Below, one piece after another: positions 25,786 through 34,480 of a DNA stretch of 64,000 nt (position 1 is the first letter of the stretch; the number at the start of each line of letters is the position of its first letter). Made by a program: the position numbers and the translations under genes. This DNA comes from an uncultured Oscillospiraceae bacterium. Lineage in GTDB: Bacteria; Bacillota; Clostridia; Oscillospirales; Ruminococcaceae. Location of the stretch: NCBI GenBank assembly GCA_934446355.1, contig CAKSEC010000008.1, positions 43,630 through 107,629 of the forward strand, in the 5' to 3' direction. Under the pieces are notes generated by a model. It made no database searches. It saw nothing but the letters and a program-made list of their open reading frames with translations, and was not told the origin of the DNA.

Positions 25786-27105
25786 ATGAAACATAGATTA
25801 GCAATAGCTGCGGCGGCAATACTGCTGCTGACAGGCTGTTCCTCAACTGAATCACTGCCCGACAGCAGCCTGCCGGATATCTCCGAGCTTATCTCAAACC
25901 CGGCGTCATCATCGCAGGAGGGAACTCCCGCTTCGGGGGCGGTGAACTCTGACCCTGAACTGACTTCGCACCCTGTCGAGGGTACGACCTCGGCGACTGA
26001 GGGATCAACGACCACGAATATCCCGACGGCAGAGGTCACGACCACCCCCGACGCTGATAATAACTTTGATATATTCTATAGCGAGGTATCCGACCAGTTC
26101 GAACTGACAGACGATGAACTAAGCTTTGTGGAATACTCACTGCTTGTGGGCGACAGTATCTGCAGAGGATTCAGCGAATACGGCATAGTTCCGGCGGAAT
26201 ATGTTGCCGCAAGGGGCAGCCTTGGTTCAAGAAGCTTCTTTGATTATGAGTTTGATTTTCGCGGTAAGGAGAACCGGACCTATGAGCAGGTGCTCGCAGC
26301 CGCAAAGCCTAGATACGTTTTTCTGTCGATGGGCATGAACGACGTCAATATGGTGTATGAGAACACCTATTGCGAAAATTACCGCAAAATAATCCAGACC
26401 ACGCTTGATTCGAGCGGCGCGGACGTGTTCGTTGCGGCGATAACTCCGGTGTGCAGTAATTTCTGCGATAACAGCGTTATCGACAGCTTCAACGACACCA
26501 TGCGGAACTTCATCAGGAATGAGTTTCCGGAGCGCGTGCATTTCTTTGATTTCGGGCAGTACCTCAAAAACGACCAGAACAAGCTGCGCACCTGCCTGCA
26601 TTCAGGCGACGGCGTGCACCTCGGTCCGTACTGCTACCGCATTGCGCTGTGGGAAATGCACAGAGCGCTGATGGAAGTCGGCCTGTGGGACGGCACCGCA
26701 CCGACTGACGGCAGTGAAAAGCCTGATGTCGTGATAGATACCTCGGTCAGGACGGACAAAACCACTGAGTCTGACAACACAAACGAGCCTGTAGAAAGCT
26801 CCGAGCCGGACAAGACCACCAAGTCTGAAACTACATCAAAGACTGAAAAGACCAGCAAAACAGACAAGACGTCCAAGACGGACAAGACCTCTAAAACGGA
26901 CAAGACAAGCAAGACGGACAAGTCCACCAAAGCGGACAAGACCACCAAGTCAGGCAAGACGACTAACTCAGAGGAAGCCACAGACCTCATTGAATCGGGG
27001 GAGGGTATTCCGGTAGACGACGAGTCCCAGACCAGAGAGCCTGTTTCAAGCGACAGCATTGCAGGCGGCAGGGACGAAAGCGAGCCGGAGATTCTGGTTG
27101 AATAG
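25786..27105 (+). CDS. SGNH-hydrolase lipoprotein with Lys/Thr/Asp repeat tail
   Basis: A 439-residue lipoprotein; lipobox LTGC puts the lipidated cysteine at 18. A Ser/Thr/Pro linker (19-100) precedes an SGNH domain: block I LLVGDSICRG with S124, the SMGMNDV block, and the DGVHLGP block with the Asp/His pair (about 110-305). The last 130 residues are low complexity, with KTSKTDK-type units repeated several times and then an acidic end. The ATG at 25786, 11 bases after AAGGA, gives the proper signal peptide; a TTG three codons upstream is less likely. It may act as an O-acyl esterase at the cell surface. A second SGNH protein is encoded at 10813. Confidence 0.8.
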   Translation: MKHRLAIAAAAILLLTGCSSTESLPDSSLPDISELISNPASSSQEGTPASGAVNSDPELTSHPVEGTTSATEGSTTTNIPTAEVTTTPDADNNFDIFYSEVSDQFELTDDELSFVEYSLLVGDSICRGFSEYGIVPAEYVAARGSLGSRSFFDYEFDFRGKENRTYEQVLAAAKPRYVFLSMGMNDVNMVYENTYCENYRKIIQTTLDSSGADVFVAAITPVCSNFCDNSVIDSFNDTMRNFIRNEFPERVHFFDFGQYLKNDQNKLRTCLHSGDGVHLGPYCYRIALWEMHRALMEVGLWDGTAPTDGSEKPDVVIDTSVRTDKTTESDNTNEPVESSEPDKTTKSETTSKTEKTSKTDKTSKTDKTSKTDKTSKTDKSTKADKTTKSGKTTNSEEATDLIESGEGIPVDDESQTREPVSSDSIAGGRDESEPEILVE

Positions 27106-27111
27106 AGAAAG

Positions 27112-27139
27112 AAACCACCGGTTTTAGTTCCGGTGGTTT
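27112..27139. terminator. Bidirectional terminator
   Basis: A 10-base-pair stem (27112-27121 with 27130-27139) with A-run and T-run flanks between converging genes. Confidence 0.88.
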
Positions 27140-27146
27140 TTCTTAA

Positions 27147-29264
27147 TCAGATAAACTCAAAGTCAACAAAGCCGCCATTTACATTGACGCTCACGCACTT
27201 TACCCTGACCTTATCGCCGACGGTGTAAATACTGCCGTCTGCTGCGCCGGTCAGAATAACGCCGTGCTCTACCTCGTATTCGCCGAGCGGAAGCGCAGTC
27301 ACCGACACCATACCCTCCACGGTATTCGGCAGAACCACGTAAACGCCGCCTGCGCTGACGCCGGATATCATGCCGTCAAATTCCTCGCCGATGTGCGACT
27401 TCATATATTCAGCCATGTAGAAGTTCTCGCATTCACGCTCGCAGCGCACTGCTGAAAGCTCGGTGTTGCTTGCCTGCAGAGCCGCTGACTGCGCAAACGC
27501 TGCGTATTTCCTGCACAGCTTGTCGTGATCGAGCGCATAAACATAGTCGGTCAGTATGCGGTGGATAGACAGGTCGGCATATCTGCGTATCGGTGAGGTG
27601 AAGTGCGCATATTCCGGCATTACAAGCCCGTAATGTCCAAGAGGTTCTTCGCTGTAGCGTGCTTTCATCATGGTGCGCAGCACGATACGGTTTATCACCA
27701 TCGCACGTTCGCTTTCCTTGTTGTCACGCAGAATCTTGGCAAGTACGCCGGCTGAGGAATGCTCCGTGATACCCTCAGGGTTAATTCCGAGGGCGGTGAG
27801 CGTTTCCGAAAGCTGAGTTAGCTTTTCAGATGTCGGCGGTTCGTGCACACGGTATACGAACGGTATTTTCTCTTTCATCGCAAGGCTTGCTGCGGAATTG
27901 TTTGCCATCAGCATGAATTCCTCGATAATGCCCTCTGCGACGCCAGTGGTGCGCGGCTTTACGTCAACGCATACGCCGTTTTCGTCTGTGATTATCTTCG
28001 TTTCAGAGGTGTCTATTTCAGGCGCGCCCCTTGCAATGCGGTTTTTCTGCAGTATCTCGGCAAGTTCTTTCATTATCGGAATGCGGTCGAGCACTCTTGC
28101 GTATTTGGTCTTTATTTCGTCGTCGGCAGTGCCGTCAATAATGCGGTTGACCTCGGAATATACGCCCTTGACGCGGCTGCGGATAACGGATTTCTCGAAA
28201 TGGTAGGACATCAGCTTTCCGTCAAAGCCTACCTCCATCAGGCAGGAGAAAGCCAGCCTGTCCACCTGAGGATTCAGCGAGCATATGCCGTTTGAAAGTT
28301 CCTTGGGCAGCATTGGCACGACCCTGTCCGCATAGTAGATGGACGTACCCCTGAAATATGCTTCCTCGTCGAGCGCAGTGCCTTTCCTGACGTAGTGCGA
28401 CACGTCGGCGATATGCACGCCCAGTCTGTAGCAGCGGTCGGTCTTGGATATGCTGACTGCGTCGTCTATGTCCTTGGTGTCTGCGCCGTCTATCGTGAAT
28501 ATCGGTTCGCCCCTGAGGTCGAGCCTGCGGAGCACCTCGTCGCCGTCCGGCTCGTCCAGATCAAGCTTTGCGGCTTCAAGCAGTACCTTATCCGGAAACT
28601 GCGTATGCAGGTTGTTGGACATCATATACGCCTCTGCGCCTGCCTTTGCGCTTTCACAGCTTCCGCATATCTCGACGATGGAAACGGTGTGATCCATGTG
28701 GCGTTCCCCGCGCTTCTTTATCGAGAATACCACCTTATCGCCCACGTGAAGCAGGACAGGCTTGGTCACCTTGGCTATCGTCAGCGGCTCGCTGCACAGC
28801 CTGTCGGGAAGCACCATCAGCTTGCCGTCCTCTGCGACGATAACGCCGGTCAGCAGGGAGTCGTTCTCCTGCAGGACTGCAGCGACAGCGGCTTCGGGGC
28901 AGCGGTGGATATCGTCTGCGCCTGCGGTCTTTCTGGCAAGCACGATATCGCCGGGTATAGCGCCCATGAGGTCACGTCCGCGCACGAAGTATTCCACGGG
29001 CAGGTCGCCAAGGGTCCTGACAAAACCGGAACGCTGCGACACACGGCTGACCTCCGCCTTGAAGAACATGGACTGGTCCTTCAGCCAACACTTTCCTTTT
29101 TTGTAGGAGATATCGGAATGCTGCTTCATTTCCTCAAGCGAATGCTGCAGCTTCTTGAACTCTTTCTTTTTCAGCCCCAGCCTGTCTGAAAGCTGCTTAT
29201 CGGTCAGTCCCTTATCGCCGGCTTCATAGAGCGCCAGCAGTATTGAAAGCTTGATACTGTTCAT
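27147..29264 (-). CDS. rnr: Ribonuclease R
   Basis: A 705-residue processive 3'-5' exoribonuclease that degrades structured RNA. Residues 1-65 are a winged-helix-like N-terminus, followed by cold-shock domains, the RNB catalytic domain with DGADTKDIDDAVSI (the magnesium-binding aspartates) and the RNB signature HFTSPIRRYADLSIHR, and a C-terminal S1 domain (about 620-705, GEEFDGMISGVSAGGVYVVL). The ATG follows AAAGGAA. It lies downstream of secG on the same strand, a common Firmicutes order; smpB, which often follows, is absent. Confidence 0.94.
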   Translation of the reverse strand: MNSIKLSILLALYEAGDKGLTDKQLSDRLGLKKKEFKKLQHSLEEMKQHSDISYKKGKCWLKDQSMFFKAEVSRVSQRSGFVRTLGDLPVEYFVRGRDLMGAIPGDIVLARKTAGADDIHRCPEAAVAAVLQENDSLLTGVIVAEDGKLMVLPDRLCSEPLTIAKVTKPVLLHVGDKVVFSIKKRGERHMDHTVSIVEICGSCESAKAGAEAYMMSNNLHTQFPDKVLLEAAKLDLDEPDGDEVLRRLDLRGEPIFTIDGADTKDIDDAVSISKTDRCYRLGVHIADVSHYVRKGTALDEEAYFRGTSIYYADRVVPMLPKELSNGICSLNPQVDRLAFSCLMEVGFDGKLMSYHFEKSVIRSRVKGVYSEVNRIIDGTADDEIKTKYARVLDRIPIMKELAEILQKNRIARGAPEIDTSETKIITDENGVCVDVKPRTTGVAEGIIEEFMLMANNSAASLAMKEKIPFVYRVHEPPTSEKLTQLSETLTALGINPEGITEHSSAGVLAKILRDNKESERAMVINRIVLRTMMKARYSEEPLGHYGLVMPEYAHFTSPIRRYADLSIHRILTDYVYALDHDKLCRKYAAFAQSAALQASNTELSAVRCERECENFYMAEYMKSHIGEEFDGMISGVSAGGVYVVLPNTVEGMVSVTALPLGEYEVEHGVILTGAADGSIYTVGDKVRVKCVSVNVNGGFVDFEFI

Positions 29265-29314
29265 AAGATTCCTTTCACATAAATTGATCCGATTAAATAT
29301 AGTATTAACAAAAA

Positions 29315-29336
29315 GGACAGGCGATATTGCCTGTCC
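29315..29336. terminator. Terminator between secG and rnr
   Basis: An 8-base-pair stem (29315-29322 with 29329-29336). Read on the minus strand it is followed by TTTTTGTT, so it can reduce read-through from secG into rnr. Confidence 0.7.
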
Positions 29337-29344
29337 CGGTTTTT

Positions 29345-29797
29345 TTACTCTGCGCTGGAACTGTCAGCCTGACTGTCTGCTTCCGGCTGCGATTCTGTGC
29401 CGCTTTCTGCCGGGCTTGTGTCAGATTCTGCTGCGGAGCTTTCAGCGTCGGAGGAAACATCGTCGCTTGAATCCGCTGCGGAGTCGTCCGCAATGGACTC
29501 GGCCACGCTGCTTGTTGTTCCGGACGAGGTATCGTCAACGTTGGAGCCGCCGAGGTATACGTTGATAACATTTACGAGTACGGCAAGCACGAAGAAGATA
29601 ACTGCTGCGGTCGTGGTCGCCTTGTTCAGCATTGCTTCCTTGGTCCTGCCGGAGTTCTTTCCGAAGTAGTTGTCGCCGGTGTTGCCGGAGATCGTCTGCG
29701 ACATTTGAGTCTTGGTGTCCTGCATAAGCACGACGATAACGATAAATACACAGGCGATTATCAGAATGATAGCACTGATTATTTCAAATATTCCCAT
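29345..29797 (-). CDS. secG: Preprotein translocase subunit SecG
   Basis: A 150-residue protein. The first 75 residues are a normal SecG: membrane segment EIISAIILIIACVFIVIVVL, the conserved loop MQDTKTQMSQTISGNTGDNYFGK, and a second membrane segment. It assists SecYE in protein export. An unusual 60-residue Ser/Asp/Glu/Ala-rich acidic tail follows, roughly doubling family length; the same kind of composition occurs in the lipoprotein linkers here. The ATG follows GGAGGA. Likely co-transcribed with rnr despite the intervening hairpin. Confidence 0.9.
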   Translation of the reverse strand: MGIFEIISAIILIIACVFIVIVVLMQDTKTQMSQTISGNTGDNYFGKNSGRTKEAMLNKATTTAAVIFFVLAVLVNVINVYLGGSNVDDTSSGTTSSVAESIADDSAADSSDDVSSDAESSAAESDTSPAESGTESQPEADSQADSSSAE

Positions 29798-29854
29798 TTA
29801 GTGTTGTCCTCCATATTATTTGTACTATATGTACAACTGATATCATACTAATCA

Positions 29855-29883
29855 AGTATACCACATAATCTCAAAAAATGCAA
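29855..29883 (-). promoter_or_regulatory. Promoter of secG
   Basis: On the minus strand TTGCAT and TATACT with a 17-base spacer. The 315-base divergent gap is otherwise AT-rich and empty apart from the opposing promoter. Confidence 0.68.
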
Positions 29884-29984
29884 GGGCTTTTTGAAAAAAT
29901 ATTTCTATAATAGAATAACAAATAGTATAAACACAACGATAATATACGTTTGGTATGCAGAAATAGTGCTGTAATATTTGCATA

Positions 29985-30013
29985 TTGACTAGCTGCACCG
30001 GATATGCTATAAT
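29985..30013 (+). promoter_or_regulatory. Promoter of the DUF368 gene
   Basis: TTGACT and a perfect TATAAT with a 17-base spacer; the leader is about 90 bases. Confidence 0.8.
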
Positions 30014-30112
30014 ATTCCTGTAACAAATACAAAGCTTGGCTGTTTATTGTAATGTATAATATCTGCGTGAATATACATAGAGTATACATCTGAAAGGAGC
30101 ATCAGGATACTT

Positions 30113-30952
30113 ATGACAGGAACGCTCACATTGCTTCTAAGCGGACTTGCAGTAGGCGCTGCAATGGCTGTCCCCGGCGTCAGCGGCGGCACTGCGGCTA
30201 TGGTCCTTGGAATATACGACACACTGGTGAGGTCGCTCAGCAGGCTGTTCAAAGAACCGAAAAAATCGCTGCCGGTGCTGCTGAAATTCGGGGCGGGCGG
30301 CATTATAGGAATGCTGCTTGTGGCAAGGCTGGTCAGCTTTCTTCTGACCACGCCCGCAGAAATTCCGCTGAGATTCCTGTTTCTGGGAGCAGTCGCGGGC
30401 GGAGTACCGGTGGTGTTCCGAAGCGCAAATGTGCGCCGCCTGACGCCAAAAGCTGCGCTGCTGATAATCGCAGGGGCAGCGGGCGCAGTTCTGCTGACGA
30501 AGCTGCCTGAGGGGCTGTTCGTGTCTATTCAGGGTGGCTTCTGGGGCGCAGTGGTGCAGTTTATCGGCGGGGTTCTGGTGGCTGTTGCGCTGATACTGCC
30601 CGGCATAAGCGCATCTCATTTTCTGTATATGCTGGGAATGTACGACACGGTAATGAAAAGACTCGGCTCGCTCGACCTGCTTCCGCTTCTGCCGCTTGCG
30701 GCGGGGGTGGCTGTCGGCGCATTCCTGACGGCAAAGGTACTTGAAGCGCTCATCAGCAAGCACCAAGCAGGCACGTTCATGGTGATACTCGGCTTTATGC
30801 TGGCTTCACTGCAGGCGCTGTACCCGTTCGAGGCGTCGGGAATACAGCTTCTGACGGGCGCCGTGTGCGCTGTTGTGGGCTTTATTGCGGTGTACTGGCT
30901 GCAAAGCTCCCTCGACAGAAAACGCAGACCTCCGCTCAGGCTGAAAAGATAA
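30113..30952 (+). CDS. popT: DUF368 membrane protein, putative undecaprenyl-phosphate transporter
   Basis: A 279-residue integral membrane protein with about eight hydrophobic segments. The DUF368 hallmark is AVPGVSGGTAAMVLGIYD near the N-terminus, and a mirrored motif LPGISASHFLYMLGMYD appears in the second half, an inverted-repeat layout. DUF368 proteins (PopT) are reported to recycle the C55 lipid carrier across the membrane for wall synthesis. It has a strong promoter and no operon partners. Confidence 0.85.
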   Translation: MTGTLTLLLSGLAVGAAMAVPGVSGGTAAMVLGIYDTLVRSLSRLFKEPKKSLPVLLKFGAGGIIGMLLVARLVSFLLTTPAEIPLRFLFLGAVAGGVPVVFRSANVRRLTPKAALLIIAGAAGAVLLTKLPEGLFVSIQGGFWGAVVQFIGGVLVAVALILPGISASHFLYMLGMYDTVMKRLGSLDLLPLLPLAAGVAVGAFLTAKVLEALISKHQAGTFMVILGFMLASLQALYPFEASGIQLLTGAVCAVVGFIAVYWLQSSLDRKRRPPLRLKR

Positions 30953-30960
30953 AAAACTGG

Positions 30961-30989
30961 TTGACAAATACAAGATATAGTGATATAAT
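30961..30989 (+). promoter_or_regulatory. Promoter of the small NrdD-like gene
   Basis: A perfect TTGACA and perfect TATAAT with a 17-base spacer, starting eight bases after the popT stop codon. Confidence 0.88.
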
Positions 30990-31019
30990 GTATTCACCGA
31001 TACAAGAGAGGTGAAAGCA

Positions 31020-31292
31020 ATGAAGATAAACGTTACCGGAGGAACGCTCCCGCAGCAGGAGATAGACGCATATACAGACGCCGCATTGAAGAAGTACCCG
31101 AACAGGAACATAACCGCCATCGACTTCGACGTTGATGGTGAGTACGTGAACTGCACGTATCACTTCTGCGACAAGCCGTTCGAGCGTATACGCCGTATCA
31201 CCGGCTATCTGGTCGGAACGCTCGACCGCTTCAACAATGCAAAGCGAGCCGAGGAAGCCGACCGTGTTAAGCATGGGCTGGGTCAGCAATAA
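31020..31292 (+). CDS. Small NrdD-related protein
   Basis: A 90-residue protein whose end, RIRRITGYLVGTLDRFNNAK plus a final RVKHG, resembles the tail of anaerobic ribonucleotide reductase NrdD. It lacks the catalytic barrel and zinc cysteines. The N-terminal part, MKINVTGGTLPQQEIDAYTD, is a distinct conserved segment. Stand-alone proteins of this kind occur in Clostridia and are often named after NrdD. It cannot itself reduce nucleotides; a partner or regulatory role is inference. The ATG at 31020 follows GAGGTG; a GTG nine bases earlier is less likely. It has its own very strong promoter and terminator. Confidence 0.7.
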   Translation: MKINVTGGTLPQQEIDAYTDAALKKYPNRNITAIDFDVDGEYVNCTYHFCDKPFERIRRITGYLVGTLDRFNNAKRAEEADRVKHGLGQQ

Positions 31293-31297
31293 AAATG

Positions 31298-31331
31298 AAG
31301 TGGGGCTGTGTTATTGCGCACAGCCCCACTT
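31298..31331. terminator. Bidirectional terminator
   Basis: A perfect 13-base-pair stem (31298-31310 with 31319-31331), followed by TTTCTG on the plus strand, between converging genes. Confidence 0.9.
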
Positions 31332-31337
31332 TTCTGC

Positions 31338-32516
31338 CTACTTCTCCTGCCTGCTCAGAAGCACCTTATACGTCCGCTCTATCAGGAATGCGCCGAGCGT
31401 GGCTGTGACAAGTATTGCCATGACCGCACCCGAAAGCACCGTCTGTCCGCACGCCATTCCCATTGCAAGCGGAACTCCGCCGATAGCCGCCTGAACGGTA
31501 GCCTTCGGCATATAGGCTATCATGCAGAACAGCCGCTCTTTCAGCCGCAGCTTTGTTCCGATAAGGCAGAGGAACACTCCAGCAGACCTGAATATCAGTG
31601 CGCCGAATATCAGCAGAAGCACGTTCAGCCATATTCCGCCGACAGAGGACACGTCTACCTCTGCGCCGACAAGCACGAACAGCATTATCTCCGCTGCCGC
31701 CCATAGCTTCGAGTATTTCGCAGAGAGCCGAACCGCACGTTCAGGCGCTTTTTGCCGCAATGCTATTCCTGCAGCCATGACTGCGACCAGTCCCGAAAAG
31801 CCTATGTATTCCGGCAGACTGTCCTCAAGAGTCACCAGCAGGAACGAAACGCTCAGCATTATAATGACCTTTACGCTGTCCCGCATATGAAGCTTGCTGA
31901 AAAGCACTGCAAGCAGAATGCCGCATAACGCTCCCGCCGCTGCGCCGAGAATTATCGACACGGGAATATTGACGAGCGTCAGCGCAGAAAGCTCACCGCC
32001 TGTGCAAAGCCCGCAGAATACCGAAAACATCACGATAACGAACACGTCGTCCGAGGAAGCACCCGCAAGGATCATCTGTGGGATAAGCTTGTCGGTGCCG
32101 TATTTTTCCTCCATCAGTTTCAGCATTTTCGGCACGACCACCGCCGGAGAAACTGCGCCGAGCACTGCGCCCATTACTGCGGCTTCGATAGTGGACAGCC
32201 CAAGCAGCGGCGGGGCGAGAAGCACCGCTCCGATAATCTCGCAGCTTGCGGGGACAAAACTCATCATCAGGGCGGGTCTGCCGCATTTTTTGAGGTCTGA
32301 AAGCTCCAGATTCAGCCCTGCACGGGTCAGGATAAGCAGAAGCGCTATTCTCCGCAGGACGGACGATATGCCGAGCGTCGTCGGGTCGAGCCAGCCCAGA
32401 GAGCCGAGCAGTATTCCGGCGGCGAGCATTCCGGTCAGCTTCGGCAGCCGCAGAAGTCCCGCAAGTTCGCCGAGAATAAGCCCGCAGAGAAGTATCAGAG
32501 CAAAACTGAGTAACAT
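31338..32516 (-). CDS. Cation:proton antiporter, CPA2-like
   Basis: A 392-residue membrane protein with about 12 hydrophobic segments, consistent with a Na+/H+ or K+/H+ exchanger. Family features are GELAGLLRLPKLTGMLAAGI near the N-terminus, LTRAGLNLELSDLKK, and the core AGASSDDVFVIVMF, whose paired aspartates are the likely ion site. There is no C-terminal TrkA-N domain. The ATG at 32516 follows GGAGGTAAAT precisely; longer in-frame starts would translate the leader. It is preceded by a 170-base structured leader, which suggests control after transcription initiation. Confidence 0.83.
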   Translation of the reverse strand: MLLSFALILLCGLILGELAGLLRLPKLTGMLAAGILLGSLGWLDPTTLGISSVLRRIALLLILTRAGLNLELSDLKKCGRPALMMSFVPASCEIIGAVLLAPPLLGLSTIEAAVMGAVLGAVSPAVVVPKMLKLMEEKYGTDKLIPQMILAGASSDDVFVIVMFSVFCGLCTGGELSALTLVNIPVSIILGAAAGALCGILLAVLFSKLHMRDSVKVIIMLSVSFLLVTLEDSLPEYIGFSGLVAVMAAGIALRQKAPERAVRLSAKYSKLWAAAEIMLFVLVGAEVDVSSVGGIWLNVLLLIFGALIFRSAGVFLCLIGTKLRLKERLFCMIAYMPKATVQAAIGGVPLAMGMACGQTVLSGAVMAILVTATLGAFLIERTYKVLLSRQEK

Positions 32517-32690
32517 ATTTACCTCCATTTCTGCGCCGCATTCCGCCTGAAAGCAAAAAGCTGACAGCACTGCGGATACAGCGCCAGCGCCGGAATTATC
32601 CGGCGTGACAGTATCGCAGATGCCATCAGCAAATAATCTTTGCGGTTCGGGGCGAAAAGCCCGCAGGGAGGACGTCATTCCCTAACAGAT
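32517..32690 (-). promoter_or_regulatory. Long structured leader of the antiporter mRNA, candidate ion-sensing RNA
   Basis: The leader spans about 170 bases between the promoter and the start codon. Predicted stems are GGGA with TCCC (32666-32682), GGGC with GCCC around a GAAAA loop near 32650-32662, and CGCCGGA with TCCGGCG (32588-32605). None is followed by a U-run, so a simple terminator is not visible and translation control is more likely. Leaders before such antiporters include Li+/Na+ and c-di-AMP riboswitches; I could not match the consensus of any of them. Confidence 0.45.
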
Positions 32691-32693
32691 AGT

Positions 32694-32722
32694 ATTGTAG
32701 CACAAATAATGCTCTCTGTCAA
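32694..32722 (-). promoter_or_regulatory. Promoter of the antiporter gene
   Basis: On the minus strand a perfect TTGACA and TACAAT with a 17-base spacer. Confidence 0.82.
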
Positions 32723-32763
32723 GGGTATACTATTATAATATATATTAGCCGAGTTTTATTTTA

Positions 32764-34326
32764 TCAGCCGAGTATCATTTTGATATCCTCCTCAGGCGTC
32801 TGGGCGGCACGCAGTCCGAATTCTTTTTGCAGTACTTCAAGCACTGCAGGCGAAACGAACGCCGGCACAGTCGGACCGAGAATGATGTTTTTCAGCCCCA
32901 GATAAAGCAGCGAAAGCAGAATGCAGACCGCTTTCTGCTCGTACCACGACAGAACCAGAGTCAGCGGCAGGTCGTTCACCTGACAGCCGAAAGCCTCTGC
33001 AAGGGCGGAAGCCACCCGAATAGCGCTGTATGCGTCGTTGCACTGACCCATGTCCAGAATGCGTGGGATCCCGTCGATGTCGCCGAGATCCATGTCGTTG
33101 ATGCGGTATTTGCCGCACGCAAGCGTCAGGATAAGCGTGTCGGGCGGGGTAAGGCGGGCGAAATCGGAATAGTACCTGCGGCTTGGCGAAGCGCCGTCGC
33201 AGCCGCCGATAAGGAATATATGCCGTATCTTTCCCGCTTTTATCAGCCCGATTATTTGCTCCGCATGGGACAGCACAGCCTCATGCGCAAAGCCGGTGGT
33301 GACTACGCTGCCGCCGTTCATGCCGGTCATTTCCTTGTCCTCGCTGTAGCCGCCGCATTCAAGCGCCTTTTTTATCACCGGCGTGAAGTCCTTGTCCGCA
33401 CCGATGTGCGTTACTTCTGGGTAGGACACCACGGACGTGGTGAACACTCTGTCGGCGTAGCTTTCCCTGAGCGGCATAAGGCAGTTGGTGGTGAACAGTA
33501 TCGGCGCAGGGATATTGTGGAACTCCGACTGCTGATTCTGCCAGCCCGTGCCGAAGTTGCCCTTAAGCTGCGGGTGCTTTTTTAACTGCGGGTAGCCGTG
33601 AGCCGGCAGCATTTCGCTGTGCGTGTAGATATTCACGCCCTTGCCGTCTGTCTGTTCAAGCAGCAGCTTCATGTCGTGCAGGTCGTGACCGCTGACAACG
33701 ATGAACGGTCCCTTTTCGATGGTCAGCGGAACTTCGGTTGGTACCGGGTCGCCGTAGGCTTCGGTGTTCGCATGGTCGAGAAGTTCCATACATTTCAGGT
33801 TCATTGCGCCTGTTTTCATGACCAGCGGCAGGAGTACGTCCTGCGGGTCGTTTTCGCCGAGGTGATACAGTCCCTCATAAAAGAATGCGGAAACCTCTGC
33901 GTTGGTCTTTCCGAGTATCCTCGCATGATACGCATACGCTGCCATGCCTTTCAGCCCGAACAGGATAAGCGATTTCAGCGAGCGGATATCCGCATTGCCG
34001 TCCCATATTTCCTCCATGCGGATATCGTCGTGCTTTTCAGCGGAAATGCGGCCTTTTTCCTTTTCGACTTCGGTCTTTACTGTTTTGATGGTGGAATCGT
34101 TGAAATTCACGTTGGTGATGGTGGTGAACAGCGCCTTTTCAACAAGTGCGTCGGTGGTTTCGGTGGGCTTTCCGGTTCTGGCTGCACGTGCCAGTCCGAC
34201 CAGTGCGCCGACCAGCTCGTCCTGCAGATTTGCGGTATCGGCTTTCTTGCCGCAAACGCCCGCCTTTCCCTCGCAGCCGGTATTGTGAGCGGTCTGCTGA
34301 CACTGAAAACAAAACATATCTTTCAT
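32764..34326 (-). CDS. hcp: Hydroxylamine reductase / hybrid-cluster protein
   Basis: A 520-residue iron-sulfur enzyme that detoxifies hydroxylamine and nitric oxide in anaerobes. The N-terminal cluster motif is MFCFQCQQTAHNTGC with further cysteine in GVCGKK; hybrid-cluster ligands lie in VVSGHDLHDM, ILFTTNCLMP, IGGCDGASPSRRYY and LACGKYRIND. The ATG at 34326 follows AAAGGA; upstream in-frame sequence has no family similarity. No hcr reductase gene is adjacent. Two inverted repeats upstream are candidate sites for a redox or NO-responsive regulator. Confidence 0.94.
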   Translation of the reverse strand: MKDMFCFQCQQTAHNTGCEGKAGVCGKKADTANLQDELVGALVGLARAARTGKPTETTDALVEKALFTTITNVNFNDSTIKTVKTEVEKEKGRISAEKHDDIRMEEIWDGNADIRSLKSLILFGLKGMAAYAYHARILGKTNAEVSAFFYEGLYHLGENDPQDVLLPLVMKTGAMNLKCMELLDHANTEAYGDPVPTEVPLTIEKGPFIVVSGHDLHDMKLLLEQTDGKGVNIYTHSEMLPAHGYPQLKKHPQLKGNFGTGWQNQQSEFHNIPAPILFTTNCLMPLRESYADRVFTTSVVSYPEVTHIGADKDFTPVIKKALECGGYSEDKEMTGMNGGSVVTTGFAHEAVLSHAEQIIGLIKAGKIRHIFLIGGCDGASPSRRYYSDFARLTPPDTLILTLACGKYRINDMDLGDIDGIPRILDMGQCNDAYSAIRVASALAEAFGCQVNDLPLTLVLSWYEQKAVCILLSLLYLGLKNIILGPTVPAFVSPAVLEVLQKEFGLRAAQTPEEDIKMILG

Positions 34327-34410
34327 TATTATCGTCCTTTCGCCGGTGATTTTGACCGGAATGCTTCCGGAATATTGCTTAGTATTACCGGACAGAAAGC
34401 AAAAATTCCC

Positions 34411-34454
34411 TGCCGTGGTTGCAAAATCACGGCAAATGTGATACAATAGTCACA
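34411..34454. promoter_or_regulatory. Two adjacent inverted repeats, candidate CRP/FNR-type operators
   Basis: TGCCGTG (34411-34417) and CACGGCA (34428-34434) form one repeat; TGTGA (34437-34441) and TCACA (34450-34454) form a second, with an 8-base gap. The second overlaps the -10 box of the lipoprotein promoter. Both lie upstream of hcp, whose own likely -10, GTATTA on the plus strand at 34382-34387, lacks a good -35. That suggests activation by a bound regulator such as HcpR. Confidence 0.5.
34419..34447 (+). promoter_or_regulatory. Promoter of the two-domain lipoprotein
   Basis: TTGCAA and TACAAT with a 17-base spacer, interleaved with the inverted repeats. Confidence 0.68.
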
Positions 34455-34480
34455 AATGCTACATCAACGGAGGAATACAC

